From: Clostridia bacterium
GTDB taxonomy: Bacteria; Bacillota; Clostridia; Oscillospirales; CAG-272
Reading direction: 5' to 3'
Length of the DNA stretch: 40,428 nucleotides
NCBI GenBank assembly: GCA_017412675.1
Contig: JAFPWV010000130.1
Location: 1-40,428 of the forward strand
The notes under the pieces were generated by a model. The model had not been told where the DNA came from and made no database searches. It saw only the letters and a list, made by a program, of their open reading frames with translations. Both the position numbers and the translations under genes were made by a program. Every line of letters starts with the position of its first letter. The first letter of the stretch is position 1. Below, in pieces: positions 1 to 8,011 of the stretch.

Positions 1-66
1 CGCCGCCGTGATGCCTTTGCCGAGCCCGGAGACCACGCCGCCGGTCACAAAGATGTATTTTGTCAT
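1..66 (-). CDS. pyrG: CTP synthase, N-terminal 22 codons (partial)
   Basis: Only the first 22 codons lie in the window; the gene continues past its left edge. The peptide begins MTKYIFVTGGVVSGLGKG, the hallmark N-terminus and ATP-binding P-loop of CTP synthase. This enzyme aminates UTP to CTP using glutamine in pyrimidine nucleotide synthesis. GAGG lies six bases before the ATG at 66. It is the last gene of a minus-strand nucleotide-synthesis block (purA, purC, purB, guaA). About 600 bp separate it from guaA, and that gap is filled by the four-helix-bundle gene and its hairpin arrays. Identity is very secure despite the short fragment; the rest of the gene cannot be judged. Confidence 0.93.
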   Translation of the reverse strand, partial: MTKYIFVTGGVVSGLGKGITAA

Positions 67-87
67 ACGATACCTCACATGTTCATT

Positions 88-174
88 CACAAGTTATGAA
101 TTCGCTCCGCGAATGTTTACAGTTATGGTTTTGCTTCGCAAAAGCGATGATTCGCTCCGCGAAGTTGGAAGAGA
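88..174. repeat. Left three-hairpin array (inverted partner of 581-660)
   Basis: Three small hairpins, each with a three-base loop, lie in a row: ATTCGC-TCC-GCGAAT at 100-114, TTTTGC-TTC-GCAAAA at 129-143 and TTCGC-TCC-GCGAA at 151-163. The spacers are 14 nt (115-128, GTTTACAGTTATGG) and 7 nt (144-150, GCGATGA). Read on the other strand, the same order, spacer lengths and near-identical spacer sequences recur at 581-660, so the two arrays form imperfect terminal inverted repeats around the gene at 215-574. The inner flank (GTTGGAAGAG) also matches the other arm. Confidence 0.85.
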
Positions 175-214
175 CGAAACCGTTTTATCATTGTTTTTCG
201 AACATGAACCACGG

Positions 215-574
215 TCAGCCATGGTCCTTGTCTTTCATTGTCCTCACAGAAGAAACGAGCATCCGCCGCAGTTCGATAATCCTGTCATGCAACGCATGAA
301 AATCGTCCTCGGGTATGCTTCCGACTTCATGCAGCAGCTCGATCCAGTAATCGCTTTCATTGCATTCCTTCAATGCGATTTCCAACTTCGATATAAAATC
401 CTTTGTGCTCTGCGCGTATTGTGCTTCATGCAGATTTGCTCCGACGGAGGTCCCGGCTCGCAGAAGCTGCTGAATCAAAGCCGCTTCCTCACCATTCTTT
501 TTCATCGTACGGCATAACAAAACGATCTGGATCGCATACTCCTTCGCTTTGCTTCTCAAAATGCTGTCTGACAT
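215..574 (-). CDS. Four-helix bundle protein (S23/IVS-type family)
   Basis: A 119-residue, mostly helical protein resembling the four-helix bundle family first described from ORFs in 23S rRNA intervening sequences; the Avd accessory protein of diversity-generating retroelements has the same fold. Family-like features are the early AKEYAIQIVLLCRTMKKNG helix, LLRAGTSVGANLHEAQYAQS, then LEIALKECNESDYWIELL and a last helix ending in REL-type residues. The molecular role is not known; nucleic-acid binding is often assumed. The start at 574 is preceded by GGGAGAAGATAAAGG, which falls in the inner edge of the right hairpin array. The gene is bracketed by inverted arrays (88-174, 581-660) and interrupts guaA-pyrG, so it looks like an inserted cassette. 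No reverse transcriptase or rRNA is nearby, which argues against a retroelement accessory role here. Confidence 0.85.
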   Translation of the reverse strand: MSDSILRSKAKEYAIQIVLLCRTMKKNGEEAALIQQLLRAGTSVGANLHEAQYAQSTKDFISKLEIALKECNESDYWIELLHEVGSIPEDDFHALHDRIIELRRMLVSSVRTMKDKDHG

Positions 575-580
575 CCTTTA

Positions 581-660
581 TCTTCTCCCAACTTCGCGAA
601 GCGAATCATCACTTGCGAAGCAATCATCACTGTAAACGCGCGAAGCGCTCATCACTCTTC
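581..660. repeat. Right three-hairpin array (inverted partner of 88-174)
   Basis: The hairpins are TTCGC-GAA-GCGAA at 593-605, TTGC-GAA-GCAA at 613-623 and GCGC-GAA-GCGC at 638-648. The spacers are TCATCAC (606-612, 7 nt) and TCATCACTGTAAAC (624-637, 14 nt). The reverse complement of the 14-nt spacer is GTTTACAGTGATGA, which differs at two positions from the left-arm spacer. Stem sequences differ between arms while pairing, loop size and spacers hold. The array ends 6 bp before the guaA stop codon, so it forms the immediate 3' flank of guaA and may shield its mRNA end. Confidence 0.85.
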
Positions 661-666
661 TCCCGT

Positions 667-2196
667 TCATTCCCACTCCACCGTTGCCGGGGGCTTTGAT
701 GTGATGTCGTACACCACGCGGCTGACGGAGCGCACTTCGTTCGTGATCCGGTTCGAGGCCTTTGCGAGGACTTCATACGGCAGGCGGGACCAGTCGGCGG
801 TCATGAAATCGTCGGTATCCACCGCCCGGAGCGCCACCGTGTAACCGTAGGTCCGCGCGTCGCCCATCACCCCGACCGTGCGGCTGTCGGTCAGGACCGC
901 AAAATACTGCTTCGTCGTCCGCTCCAGCCCCGCCGCAAGGACTTCTTCCCGGAAGATCGCGTCGCATTCCCGCAGGACCGCGAGCTTTTCCTCCGTCACC
1001 TCGCCGAGGACGCGGATCGCCAGACCCGGCCCGGGGAAGGGCTGCCGCCAGACGAGCTCATACGGGATCCCGAGCTCCAGACCCGCCACCCGCACCTCAT
1101 CCTTGAAGAGCAGCCGCAGGGGCTCGACGATCTCGTCGAAATCGATCACCGAGGGCAGGCCTCCGACGTTGTGATGGCTCTTGATCGTGGCCGACGCGCC
1201 CGTGCCGCTCTCCACCACGTCCGGGTAGATCGTCCCCTGTGCGAGGGCGTGGACGTGCCCGATCTTTTTCGCCTCTTCCTCGAACACCCGGATGAATTCC
1301 TCGCCGATGATCTTGCGCTTCTTCTCCGGCTCCGTCACCCCGGCGAGCTTGGAGAGGAACCGCTCCCCGGCGTTCACCCGGATGATGTTCATCTCGAATT
1401 TCTCCCGGAAGGTCTTCTCCACGAGATCGCCCTCATTTTTGCGCAGCAGCCCGTGATCGACGAAGACGCACGTCAGCCTCTCCCCAACCGCCCGATGCAG
1501 CAGCACCGCCGCGACGGAGGAATCCACCCCGCCGGAGAGCGCGCAGAGGACCCGTTTCCCGGCAAGCTCCCTTTTGTATTTTTCCACGGAGGTCTTGACG
1601 AAGTCCTCCATCGTCCAGGCGGCATCGCATCCGCAGACACGGAAGAGGAAGTTCGAGAGCATGGTTTTCCCGTATTCCGTGTGCATCACCTCGGGGTGGA
1701 ACTGCACGCCGTACAGCCGCCGCTCCACGTCCGCGATGGCAGCCGCGGGACAACTCGGGGTCACCCCGGTCACCGTAAAGCTCGCCGGCACCGTTTTCAC
1801 ATAGTCCGTGTGGCTCATCCAGACGGTCGAGACCTGCGGCACATCGGCGAACAGCGGGGATCCCGTATGGGTCAACTCCGCCTTGCCGTACTCCGACACC
1901 GCGCCCGCCGAGACCACTTCTCCCCCTTCGAGCGCCGTCATAAGCTGGCACCCGTAGCAGATCCCGAGGACCGGGATCCCGAGCCGGAGCACCGCACGGT
2001 CGCATTTCGGCGCCGCGGGATCGTAGACCGAATTCGGCCCGCCGGTGAAGATGATGCCGCTGTACCCCGCCGTCCGGATCTCCTCCACCGAGGTTTTATA
2101 GGACCGGATCTCGGCATAGACTTGCTGTTCCCGGACGCGCCGCGCGATGAGCTGATTGTACTGCCCGCCGAAATCGAGCACGAGGATCTTATCCAT
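667..2196 (-). CDS. guaA: GMP synthase (glutamine-hydrolysing), two-domain
   Basis: A 509-residue cytoplasmic enzyme that converts XMP, ATP and glutamine to GMP, the last step of de novo guanine nucleotide synthesis. The N-terminal class I amidotransferase domain has nucleophile C80 in GICYGCQ and partners H167 and E169 in FHPE. The ATP-pyrophosphatase P-loop SGGVDSS is at 221-227, and the C-terminal dimerisation domain ends in KPPATVEWE. Length is usual for the family. The start at 2196 is chosen because AGGAGA lies 11 bases upstream and the protein then begins [12 protein letters not shown]; an upstream extension in frame lacks homology. It starts 2 bp after the purB stop, so the two are probably translationally coupled. 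A second, amidotransferase-less paralogue lies at 8108-9100. Confidence 0.97.
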   Translation of the reverse strand: MDKILVLDFGGQYNQLIARRVREQQVYAEIRSYKTSVEEIRTAGYSGIIFTGGPNSVYDPAAPKCDRAVLRLGIPVLGICYGCQLMTALEGGEVVSAGAVSEYGKAELTHTGSPLFADVPQVSTVWMSHTDYVKTVPASFTVTGVTPSCPAAAIADVERRLYGVQFHPEVMHTEYGKTMLSNFLFRVCGCDAAWTMEDFVKTSVEKYKRELAGKRVLCALSGGVDSSVAAVLLHRAVGERLTCVFVDHGLLRKNEGDLVEKTFREKFEMNIIRVNAGERFLSKLAGVTEPEKKRKIIGEEFIRVFEEEAKKIGHVHALAQGTIYPDVVESGTGASATIKSHHNVGGLPSVIDFDEIVEPLRLLFKDEVRVAGLELGIPYELVWRQPFPGPGLAIRVLGEVTEEKLAVLRECDAIFREEVLAAGLERTTKQYFAVLTDSRTVGVMGDARTYGYTVALRAVDTDDFMTADWSRLPYEVLAKASNRITNEVRSVSRVVYDITSKPPATVEWE

Positions 2197-2198
2197 AC

Positions 2199-3617
2199 TC
2201 AAATCGTGATCTCCTTTTCTACGGGTTCCGCCTCCGCGAGGATGGGCGCCAGTTTCCGGACATACCGCTCCACCTGCTCGGCGCACCGGCCGGTGTAAAG
2301 CGACGGTTCGAGCAGCTTTTCCATATCCTCTTCACTCAGGCCGAATTCGGGATGGGCGGAAAGCGTCCGGATCAGGTCGCATTCTTTTCCTTCTTTCATC
2401 CGTTCGGTCGCCTCCATGGATGCCTGGCGGATGATCTCGTGCAGCTTCTGCCGGTCGCCGCCGCGCTTGACCCCCTCCATCAGGAGGTTTTCGGTGGCGA
2501 TGAACGGAAGATACGCCGTCACGGCTTTTTCGATGATCTTTTCATTCACGACCAGCCCGTCCGTCACGTTCAGCACGAGGCGCAGGATCGCGTCGGCGCC
2601 GAGAAACGCCTCCGGCATGGAGATCCTTCTGTTCGCCGAATCGTCGAGCGTGCGTTCGAGCCATTGGGTCGAGGCCGTCATCGCGGCGTTGGCGGCATCC
2701 GCCATCAGATAGCGGGAAAGGGAGCAGATCCGCTCGCACCGCATGGGATTGCGCTTGTACGCCATCGCGGACGATCCGATCTGATTCTTCTCAAACGGTT
2801 CCTCCACCTGTCTGTCGTGCTGCAGGAGCCGCAGATCGTTGGCGAATTTGTACGCGCTCTGGGCGATGGCGGACAGGGCATTCAGAATCGCGCTGTCCGT
2901 CTTTCTCGGGTAGGTCTGCCCGCACACGTCAAAGCAGGCGTCGAACCCGAACGCGGCCGAGATCATCTCGTTCATCCGGTCGATCTTCTCGCCGTCGCCG
3001 TCAAAGAGATCCAGAAAGCTCGCTTCGGTGCCGGTCGTGCCTCTGCATCCGAGCAGCCTGAGCCTTCCGATCGTGAAATCGAGTTCTTCGAGATCGGACG
3101 CGAAATCCCCGAGCCACAGCGACGCGCGCTTGCCCACAGTGACGAGCTGGGCGGGCTGATAGTGCGTATAGCCGAGCGTCGGCAGATCCTTGTATTTCAG
3201 GGCGAAATCCGCGAGATTCTTCATCACGGCGACGAGCTGTTTCCGGATGTGCCTGAGCCCGTCCCGGTAGATGATCATGTCCGCGTTGTCGGTGACATAA
3301 CAGCTGGTCGCGCCGAGGTGGATGATCCCGGCGGCGGACGGTGCGGCTTTTCCGTACGCGTAAACATGCGCCATCACATCGTGCCGCACCTCGTTCTCAC
3401 GCGCGGCGACGAGGTCGTAGTCGATATCGGTGAGATGCGCTTCGAGCTCCCCGACCTGTTCCTCGGTGATCGGCAGCCCGAGTTCCCGCTCGGCGCGGGC
3501 AAGGGCGACCCAGAGCCGTCTCCACGTCCGATAGCGCGTATCGGGCGAAAACAGGTTCAGCATTTCCTCCGACGCATAGCGCGCCGAAAACGGCGATTCA
3601 TACGAATCTCTGCTCAT
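2199..3617 (-). CDS. purB: Adenylosuccinate lyase
   Basis: A 472-residue fumarase/aspartase-superfamily lyase acting twice in purine synthesis: SAICAR to AICAR, and adenylosuccinate to AMP, releasing fumarate each time. Visible motifs are RHDVMAH (78-84), [11 protein letters not shown] with the catalytic-type H152, and the superfamily signature loop [11 protein letters not shown] at 281-291, whose serines serve in catalysis. Length matches the family. It overlaps purC by 4 bp (ATGA) and is followed after 2 bp by guaA, giving a tight purC-purB-guaA operon. The ATG at 3617 is the only start consistent with the overlap and with the N-terminal homology. Confidence 0.97.
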   Translation of the reverse strand: MSRDSYESPFSARYASEEMLNLFSPDTRYRTWRRLWVALARAERELGLPITEEQVGELEAHLTDIDYDLVAARENEVRHDVMAHVYAYGKAAPSAAGIIHLGATSCYVTDNADMIIYRDGLRHIRKQLVAVMKNLADFALKYKDLPTLGYTHYQPAQLVTVGKRASLWLGDFASDLEELDFTIGRLRLLGCRGTTGTEASFLDLFDGDGEKIDRMNEMISAAFGFDACFDVCGQTYPRKTDSAILNALSAIAQSAYKFANDLRLLQHDRQVEEPFEKNQIGSSAMAYKRNPMRCERICSLSRYLMADAANAAMTASTQWLERTLDDSANRRISMPEAFLGADAILRLVLNVTDGLVVNEKIIEKAVTAYLPFIATENLLMEGVKRGGDRQKLHEIIRQASMEATERMKEGKECDLIRTLSAHPEFGLSEEDMEKLLEPSLYTGRCAEQVERYVRKLAPILAEAEPVEKEITI

Positions 3618-4339
3618 CGCGTCCCCTCCGTCTTTTCTTCCAGCCTGCGCATGATCTCCCGGTAGGCTTCTTCCACGCCGCCGAGATCCCGGCGGAAACG
3701 GTCCTTATCGAGCTTCTCCCCCGTTTTGCTGTCCCATAGCCGGCACGTGTCGGGGCTGATCTCGTCCGCGAGGATGACCCGCCCGTCCGGGAGCCTGCCG
3801 AACTCCAGCTTGAAATCCACCAGGGTCACCCCGCAGGAACGCCAGAAGTCCTTCAGCACGTCGTTGATCCGGAACGAGTATTCCTTGATCGTCTCGATCT
3901 CCTCCCGGCAGGCGAGTCCCAGCGCCAGCGCGTGATATTCGTTGAGGAGCGGGTCGCCCAGCGCATCGTTCTTATAGGAAAACTCAATGGTCGGGTCGGC
4001 GAACGCCATCCCTTCCTCGACGCCGTAGCGCTTGGCAAAGGATCCTGCCGAGATGTTGCGCACGATCACCTCGAGCGGGATGATCCTGACCTTCTTCACG
4101 AGGGTGTCCCGTTCGCTCAGCTCTTCCGCATAGTGCGTCGGGATCCCTTCCCTCTCCAAAAGGCGCATCAGGGCGTTGCTCATCCGGTTGTTGATGACGC
4201 CCTTCCCAACGATCGTTCCCCGTTTCAATCCATTGAACGCGGTCGCGTCGTCCTTGTAGGAAACGATCAGCAAGTCCGGATCGTCCGTCGCGTAGACCTT
4301 TTTGGCTTTTCCCTCATAGAGCAGAGAACCTTTTTCCAT
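3614..4339 (-). CDS. purC: SAICAR synthase (phosphoribosylaminoimidazole-succinocarboxamide synthase)
   Basis: A 241-residue enzyme that ligates aspartate to CAIR with ATP, giving SAICAR in de novo purine synthesis; PurB next door uses the product. Diagnostic segments are [11 protein letters not shown] near the N-terminus, [11 protein letters not shown], the R-rich [13 protein letters not shown] block (here [14 protein letters not shown]) and [14 protein letters not shown]. The start at 4339 is preferred over an in-frame ATG 33 bases upstream: GGGGGAG stands six bases before it, and the mature N-terminus of the family begins here. The gene follows the ANTAR gene by 16 bp and overlaps purB by 4 bp, so all are probably on one transcript. 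Confidence 0.97.
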   Translation of the reverse strand: MEKGSLLYEGKAKKVYATDDPDLLIVSYKDDATAFNGLKRGTIVGKGVINNRMSNALMRLLEREGIPTHYAEELSERDTLVKKVRIIPLEVIVRNISAGSFAKRYGVEEGMAFADPTIEFSYKNDALGDPLLNEYHALALGLACREEIETIKEYSFRINDVLKDFWRSCGVTLVDFKLEFGRLPDGRVILADEISPDTCRLWDSKTGEKLDKDRFRRDLGGVEEAYREIMRRLEEKTEGTR

Positions 4340-4355
4340 GACAATCTCCCCCGTT

Positions 4356-4994
4356 TCAGTCTTGTTCGGCATGGGGCGGCGCTTCGTTCACGCCTTCCCC
4401 CTCCTGCCGTCCTTCGCCGTTCTGTATGATTTCCTCGGCGATCTCCCGCCGCGTCACACAGCGATCCATCGCCCGCTTTTCGATCCACCGGTGCGCCTCA
4501 GCCTCATCCATGCCGCGGGAGGTGATCAGCACCCACTTCGCCCGGTTGACGAGCCGGATCTCCGTCATCTTCTCCTCGAGCGTCAGCGTCTTCTTCTCCG
4601 AGCGCCGCAGCCGTTCCCGCACTGCCCGCATCCACCGGACCGCTTCGGCGAGGGCCTGCTTCGATGTCGGCTTGGCGAGGGTGAGGACGCCCCGGCGGCT
4701 GACCTTTTCGTCGATCTCGCCGAGGGATTCCGCCCGCACGAGCAGCAGCACGACGGACGCGCCGGATTCCGTGAGGTCCGCGGCGAACCGGATACCGGTC
4801 TCATCCGGCAGGGGGGAGTTGACGAAGACGAAATCGTAGTCGAATTCCGCGAGGATCCGTCTCGCAGACGCGGCATCCGACGCCGCAGCGACCGACGCGC
4901 ACCGGGCCTCGGGCAAAAGCTCCGTCAGCGCGTCCGATACCTTCCCCGGCGGGGACACGACGAGCGCGCTGTATGCGGGTTCTGCGTCTTTCAT
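4356..4994 (-). CDS. ANTAR-domain response regulator with degenerate receiver
   Basis: A 212-residue regulator. Residues 9-125 have the alternating beta/alpha pattern of a receiver domain, but the usual acidic pair is SPP (14-16) and the phospho-acceptor Asp is replaced by N59 (FVNSPLPDE); the conserved lysine remains (K108 in LAKP). Residues about 130-192 are an ANTAR domain ([33 protein letters not shown]). In this family the domain binds twin-hairpin RNA and prevents transcription termination. The N59 change suggests phosphorylation-independent control, perhaps by a partner protein or ligand. It lies directly after the glutamine-synthetase-like gene and before purC, an arrangement in which ANTAR proteins often serve nitrogen regulation. 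No clear paired hexaloop target was found by eye. The C-terminal tail after 192 is unstructured. Confidence 0.9.
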   Translation of the reverse strand: MKDAEPAYSALVVSPPGKVSDALTELLPEARCASVAAASDAASARRILAEFDYDFVFVNSPLPDETGIRFAADLTESGASVVLLLVRAESLGEIDEKVSRRGVLTLAKPTSKQALAEAVRWMRAVRERLRRSEKKTLTLEEKMTEIRLVNRAKWVLITSRGMDEAEAHRWIEKRAMDRCVTRREIAEEIIQNGEGRQEGEGVNEAPPHAEQD

Positions 4995-5031
4995 GGTCTC
5001 TCCTCCTTTCCGGTGAATCGGGCAAACGCCG

Positions 5032-6198
5032 TTACCGGCAGCCGTAGGCTCTCCGGACCGCTTCCGGCAGGCTTTCCCGGATGAATGCGCTTGCCGATGC
5101 CGCCTGCATGGCCTCGACGAGCGACGCGGGCAAATTCCCTGCCGATCCGCCGGCTTCCGGGAGCTTCCACCCCGCTTCGATGCCTTTCACGCCCGCCAGC
5201 ACGAGCAGGGCGAAGGCGAGATAGGGATTGGTCTCCGGATCGGGAGAGCGGAGTTCGGCGCGCCCCTTCTGCATCCAGACGAGCCCCGAGCGGTCCTCAT
5301 CCGACCAGCCGATCTTCGTCACCGGACGTCCCGAGAGGCGGAGATAGGAGGCTTCCGCAGGATCGAGGAACAGGGTCATCGCGGCGATCTCGGAGAGGAT
5401 CCCGGCGAGGGCGGCGCCCAAAAGATCCCCCAGCGCGGAGGCAAACGGCGTGACCGGCTCGGCGGAGAGGTTGATGTGGCATCCGTTGCCCGGCGCGTCC
5501 CCGAGCGGTTTCGGGGAGAAATCCGCCGCGAGTCCGTTGCGGTGCGCCGCGGTCCGGACGACGGTGCGGAAGGTCATCGAGTTGTCGGCGGCCTCGAGCG
5601 CGTCCGAAAACCGGAAGTCGATCTTGTTCTGCCCGGGTCCCTCCTCGTGGCAGGAGCTCTCGGGCCGGATCCCCATCTGCTCGAGCGTCAGGCAGATCTC
5701 CCGCCGCACATTCTCGCCGCGGTCCTCGGGCGCGATGTCCATGTAGCCCGCGCGGTCATACGGCTCCTTTGTCGGGCTGCCCTCCTCGTCGAGCTTGAAG
5801 AGGTAGAACGTCTGCTGCGCACCGAAGCGGAACCGCACGCCCGCACGCTCCGCCGTCTTCACCGCGGATCGGAGGAGGCTCCGGGTGTCAGCGGGATGCG
5901 GTGTGCCGTCCGCCGCCGTGACGGTCGAATACATCCGCACCACGCGCCCGTGATCGGGACGCCACGGGAGCACCGACAACGTCGTCGGATCGGGATGCAG
6001 CAAAAGGCTCCCCGCGCCGTCAAATCCCCGCACGGCAGCCGGATAGAACGGGCATCCGGTCTCGAACACCCGCGGCAGCTCGTCCGGCATCACGGACAGA
6101 TTCTTCGGTTTTCCGGTCACGTCGCAGAACGCCAGCCGGATGAACTTCACGTCCTCTTCCCGGACGTATTCCAACACCTCGTCGGCGGTATAATTCAT
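5032..6198 (-). CDS. Glutamine synthetase family protein, metal ligands partly lost
   Basis: A 388-residue member of the type I glutamine synthetase fold, shorter than the usual 440 or more. Family landmarks are the N-terminal beta-grasp part with FCDVTGKPKNLSV, PGQNKIDFRF (188-197), FSPKPLGDAPGNGCHINLS (227-245) and ELRSPDPETNPYLAFAL (315-331). Against the Salmonella numbering, metal ligands E129 and E131 are replaced by Q128 and T130 (GAQQTFYLF) and E220 by K192 (GQNKI). The equivalents of E212 (E185), H269 (H241), E357 (E315) and R359 (R317) remain. Ordinary glutamine synthesis is therefore doubtful; a related ligase or a glutamine/ATP-binding regulatory role is possible. It heads the ANTAR-purC-purB-guaA run. 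The start at 6198 has AGGAGA eight bases upstream. Confidence 0.88.
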   Translation of the reverse strand: MNYTADEVLEYVREEDVKFIRLAFCDVTGKPKNLSVMPDELPRVFETGCPFYPAAVRGFDGAGSLLLHPDPTTLSVLPWRPDHGRVVRMYSTVTAADGTPHPADTRSLLRSAVKTAERAGVRFRFGAQQTFYLFKLDEEGSPTKEPYDRAGYMDIAPEDRGENVRREICLTLEQMGIRPESSCHEEGPGQNKIDFRFSDALEAADNSMTFRTVVRTAAHRNGLAADFSPKPLGDAPGNGCHINLSAEPVTPFASALGDLLGAALAGILSEIAAMTLFLDPAEASYLRLSGRPVTKIGWSDEDRSGLVWMQKGRAELRSPDPETNPYLAFALLVLAGVKGIEAGWKLPEAGGSAGNLPASLVEAMQAASASAFIRESLPEAVRRAYGCR

Positions 6199-6253
6199 GA
6201 TGCATCTCCTTTTTTCCCAATGCGGAAGCGTTGTGAGCGCTTGTGCATTTCCT

Positions 6254-6400
6254 GTGATGATCTGCGCTTCGCTTCAAGCGGATGAATCGCTGCACCAAAC
6301 TTCGAGTACGGAGAAGTCGTTTCCGTCTCTCAGCGCGCCGCAGGCGCTCATCACTTGCGAAGCAATCATAACCCTAAACGTTTGGCGAAGCAAACTCATC
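6254..6400. repeat. Solo copy of the three-hairpin array, with degenerate opposite arm
   Basis: Positions 6335-6400 repeat the right-arm design seen at 593-648: GCGCC-GCA-GGCGC (6335-6347), spacer TCATCAC (6348-6354), TTGC-GAA-GCAA (6355-6365), 14-nt spacer TCATAACCCTAAAC (6366-6379), then GTTTGGC-GAA-GCAAAC (6380-6395, one bulged G) and TCATC. Facing it at 6254-6285 is GTGATGA followed by a CGCTT...AAGCG hairpin and GATGA, possibly the remains of an inverted partner. There is no gene between them. The array begins 3 bp after the purA stop codon. Confidence 0.75.
6365..6393 (-). promoter_or_regulatory. Candidate promoter inside the solo hairpin array
   Basis: On the minus strand TTGCTT (6388-6393) and TATGAT (6365-6370) are separated by 17 bp. 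They would give a leader of about 160 nt to the glutamine-synthetase-like gene. The -35 lies in the third hairpin and the -10 at the edge of the second. Agreement with consensus is moderate, and read-through from purA is an equally good source of transcripts. Confidence 0.35.
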
Positions 6401-6403
6401 GCT

Positions 6404-7681
6404 TCACTCTCTTATGATCAGGCTGTCTCTCTCCGGTCCGACGGAGACGTACGTCACCGGGCAGCCGACGGCATCCTCGAGCATCGTCACATAATGCCGC
6501 GCCGCCTCGGGCAGATCCTCCCATTTTCGCACGCCCGAGAGATCGCACCCCCAGCCGGGGACGGTCTCGATCACGGGCTTCGCGGCCGCAAGCTCGGTCG
6601 GGAACGGGAAGCGGTCGGTGATCTTGCCGCCGATCTCATACCCGACGCAGACCGGGATCTCATCGAGATAGCTGAGCACGTCGAGTTTCGTCAGGGCCAG
6701 CGCGGTCGCCCCCTGCATCTCGACGCCGTAGCGGGTCGCCACGAGATCCAGCGGTCCGACGCGGCGGGGCCTGCCCGTCTTCGCGCCGTATTCCGCACCG
6801 GCTTCCCGCAGCCTCTCCGCTTCCGCGCCGAAGAGCTCGCACACGAACGGCCCCTCGCCGACGCAGGTGGAATACGCCTTCACGACCCCGACGATCTCGC
6901 GGATCTTCAAGGTCGGCAGGCCCGATCCGATCGGCGCGTAGGCTGCCAAGGTGTTCGACGAGGTGGTGTAGGGGACGATGCCGTAGTCGATGTCCCGCAG
7001 CGCGCCGAGCTGTGCCTCGAAGAGAATGCTCTTCCCGCAGTCCGCCGCCTCGCGCAGAATGCGTCCCGTATCGCGCACGAACGGCTTGATCGGCTCGCAC
7101 CAGTCCCGGACCCACGCGTCAAGCTCCTCCATCGTGACCGGCTCCGCTCCGTAAACGCCCGTCAGCGTGAGGTTCTTCCATGCGAGCAGCGCCGCGAGGT
7201 GTTCCCGCAGCTCATCCGGGTGAAAGAGCTCCCCGGCGAGGACGGTCTTTTTGGCGGCTTTGTCGGCATAAAACGGCGCGATGCCCTGCTTCGTCGATCC
7301 GTACGGCCGGTCCGCGAGCCGCTTTTCCTCGAGCTCGTCGAGCCGGCGGTGCCACGGCAGGAGGAGGGATGCCCGCTCGCTGATCGCAAGATTCTCCGCG
7401 CCGATTTCGACGCCCGCGCGTGCGAGGGTCTCGATCTCCGCCATGAGATTTTCCGGGTCCAGCGCCACACCGTTTCCGAGGATGTTCATGACCCCTTCCC
7501 GGAACACCCCAGACGGGAGCAGATGCAGAGCGAATCTTCCCCGCTCGTTGACGACCGTATGACCGGCGTTCCCGCCGCCCTGATAGCGCACGACAACGTC
7601 GTAATCCTCGGCCAGCAGATCGACCATTCTTCCCTTGCCTTCGTCGCCCCAGTTGATGCCGACGACCGCGCATGTTTTCAT
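6404..7681 (-). CDS. purA: Adenylosuccinate synthetase
   Basis: A 425-residue GTP-dependent enzyme joining IMP and aspartate to adenylosuccinate, the committed step to AMP; purB, 2.8 kb downstream on the same strand, completes the conversion. The N-terminus MKTCAVVGINWGDEGKGR contains the GDEGKGR phosphate-binding loop, followed by GGGNAGHT, the QGTLLD-type region (here FEAQLGALRDIDYG), GPTSSN-type PYTTSSNT and the C-terminal SVGPERDSLI. The start at 7681 is chosen because the diagnostic N-terminus begins there; the in-frame ATG at 7777 lies upstream of homology and about at the predicted transcription start. A weak GAGG lies eight bases upstream. The stop codon directly abuts a hairpin array. 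Confidence 0.97.
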   Translation of the reverse strand: MKTCAVVGINWGDEGKGRMVDLLAEDYDVVVRYQGGGNAGHTVVNERGRFALHLLPSGVFREGVMNILGNGVALDPENLMAEIETLARAGVEIGAENLAISERASLLLPWHRRLDELEEKRLADRPYGSTKQGIAPFYADKAAKKTVLAGELFHPDELREHLAALLAWKNLTLTGVYGAEPVTMEELDAWVRDWCEPIKPFVRDTGRILREAADCGKSILFEAQLGALRDIDYGIVPYTTSSNTLAAYAPIGSGLPTLKIREIVGVVKAYSTCVGEGPFVCELFGAEAERLREAGAEYGAKTGRPRRVGPLDLVATRYGVEMQGATALALTKLDVLSYLDEIPVCVGYEIGGKITDRFPFPTELAAAKPVIETVPGWGCDLSGVRKWEDLPEAARHYVTMLEDAVGCPVTYVSVGPERDSLIIRE

Positions 7682-7785
7682 ACCGATACCTCGATCCAAA
7701 GCATGATCCCGCAGATCCCTGCGAAAAGAGAAAATGCGCCCATTCCCGCCTCTCTCGGAATGAACGCCTTTGCCCATCTGGCATT

Positions 7786-7814
7786 ATTATACACGGTTTT
7801 GCCGCCGCTGTCAA
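7786..7814 (-). promoter_or_regulatory. Consensus sigma-A promoter of purA
   Basis: TTGACA (7809-7814) and TATAAT (7786-7791) are separated by exactly 17 bp, a perfect match to consensus. Transcription would start near 7779, leaving a leader of about 98 nt that can form two short hairpins (CATTCC/GGAATG and CGCAG/CTGCG). Their role is unknown; they do not resemble a purine riboswitch. A perfect 10-bp palindrome, GAAGCGCTTC (7843-7852), sits 29 bp upstream of the -35 and could be an operator. Confidence 0.85.
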
Positions 7815-8011
7815 GGGGGAAATGGGGGAAAACCGTTGAAATGAAGCGCTTCTCTCCGTTGCGTCTTTATGCAATGTGGCGAAGGGCCGCCGCTGCCCGT
7901 CGAACCTTTCTCCCGCAGGGCGGCATCCACCCTCCGCAGGCCCTCATCCTGCCGGACTTTCATCCGTTTCGACGGTTCTCTCCCGGGTGTGCCGGCTGGC
8001 TTCGGAACGCA
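7815..8011. other. Intergenic stretch without recognised content
   Basis: Together with the purA promoter and leader and the terminator at 8012-8043, this makes a gene-free gap of 426 bp between purA and the standalone guaA-like gene. Apart from the GAAGCGCTTC palindrome at 7843-7852, no gene, riboswitch or repeat was recognised. Confidence 0.5.

Noticed and set aside
215..574. Diversity-generating retroelement accessory (Avd)
   Set aside because: The fold is similar, but there is no reverse transcriptase, template repeat or variable repeat in the window.
88..660. CRISPR array
   Set aside because: The repeated units are short hairpins with conserved, not variable, spacers of 7 and 14 nt, and no cas gene is present.
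7682..7785. Purine riboswitch in the purA leader
   Set aside because: Only two short unrelated hairpins are visible; the conserved three-way junction core with its loop-loop contacts was not found.
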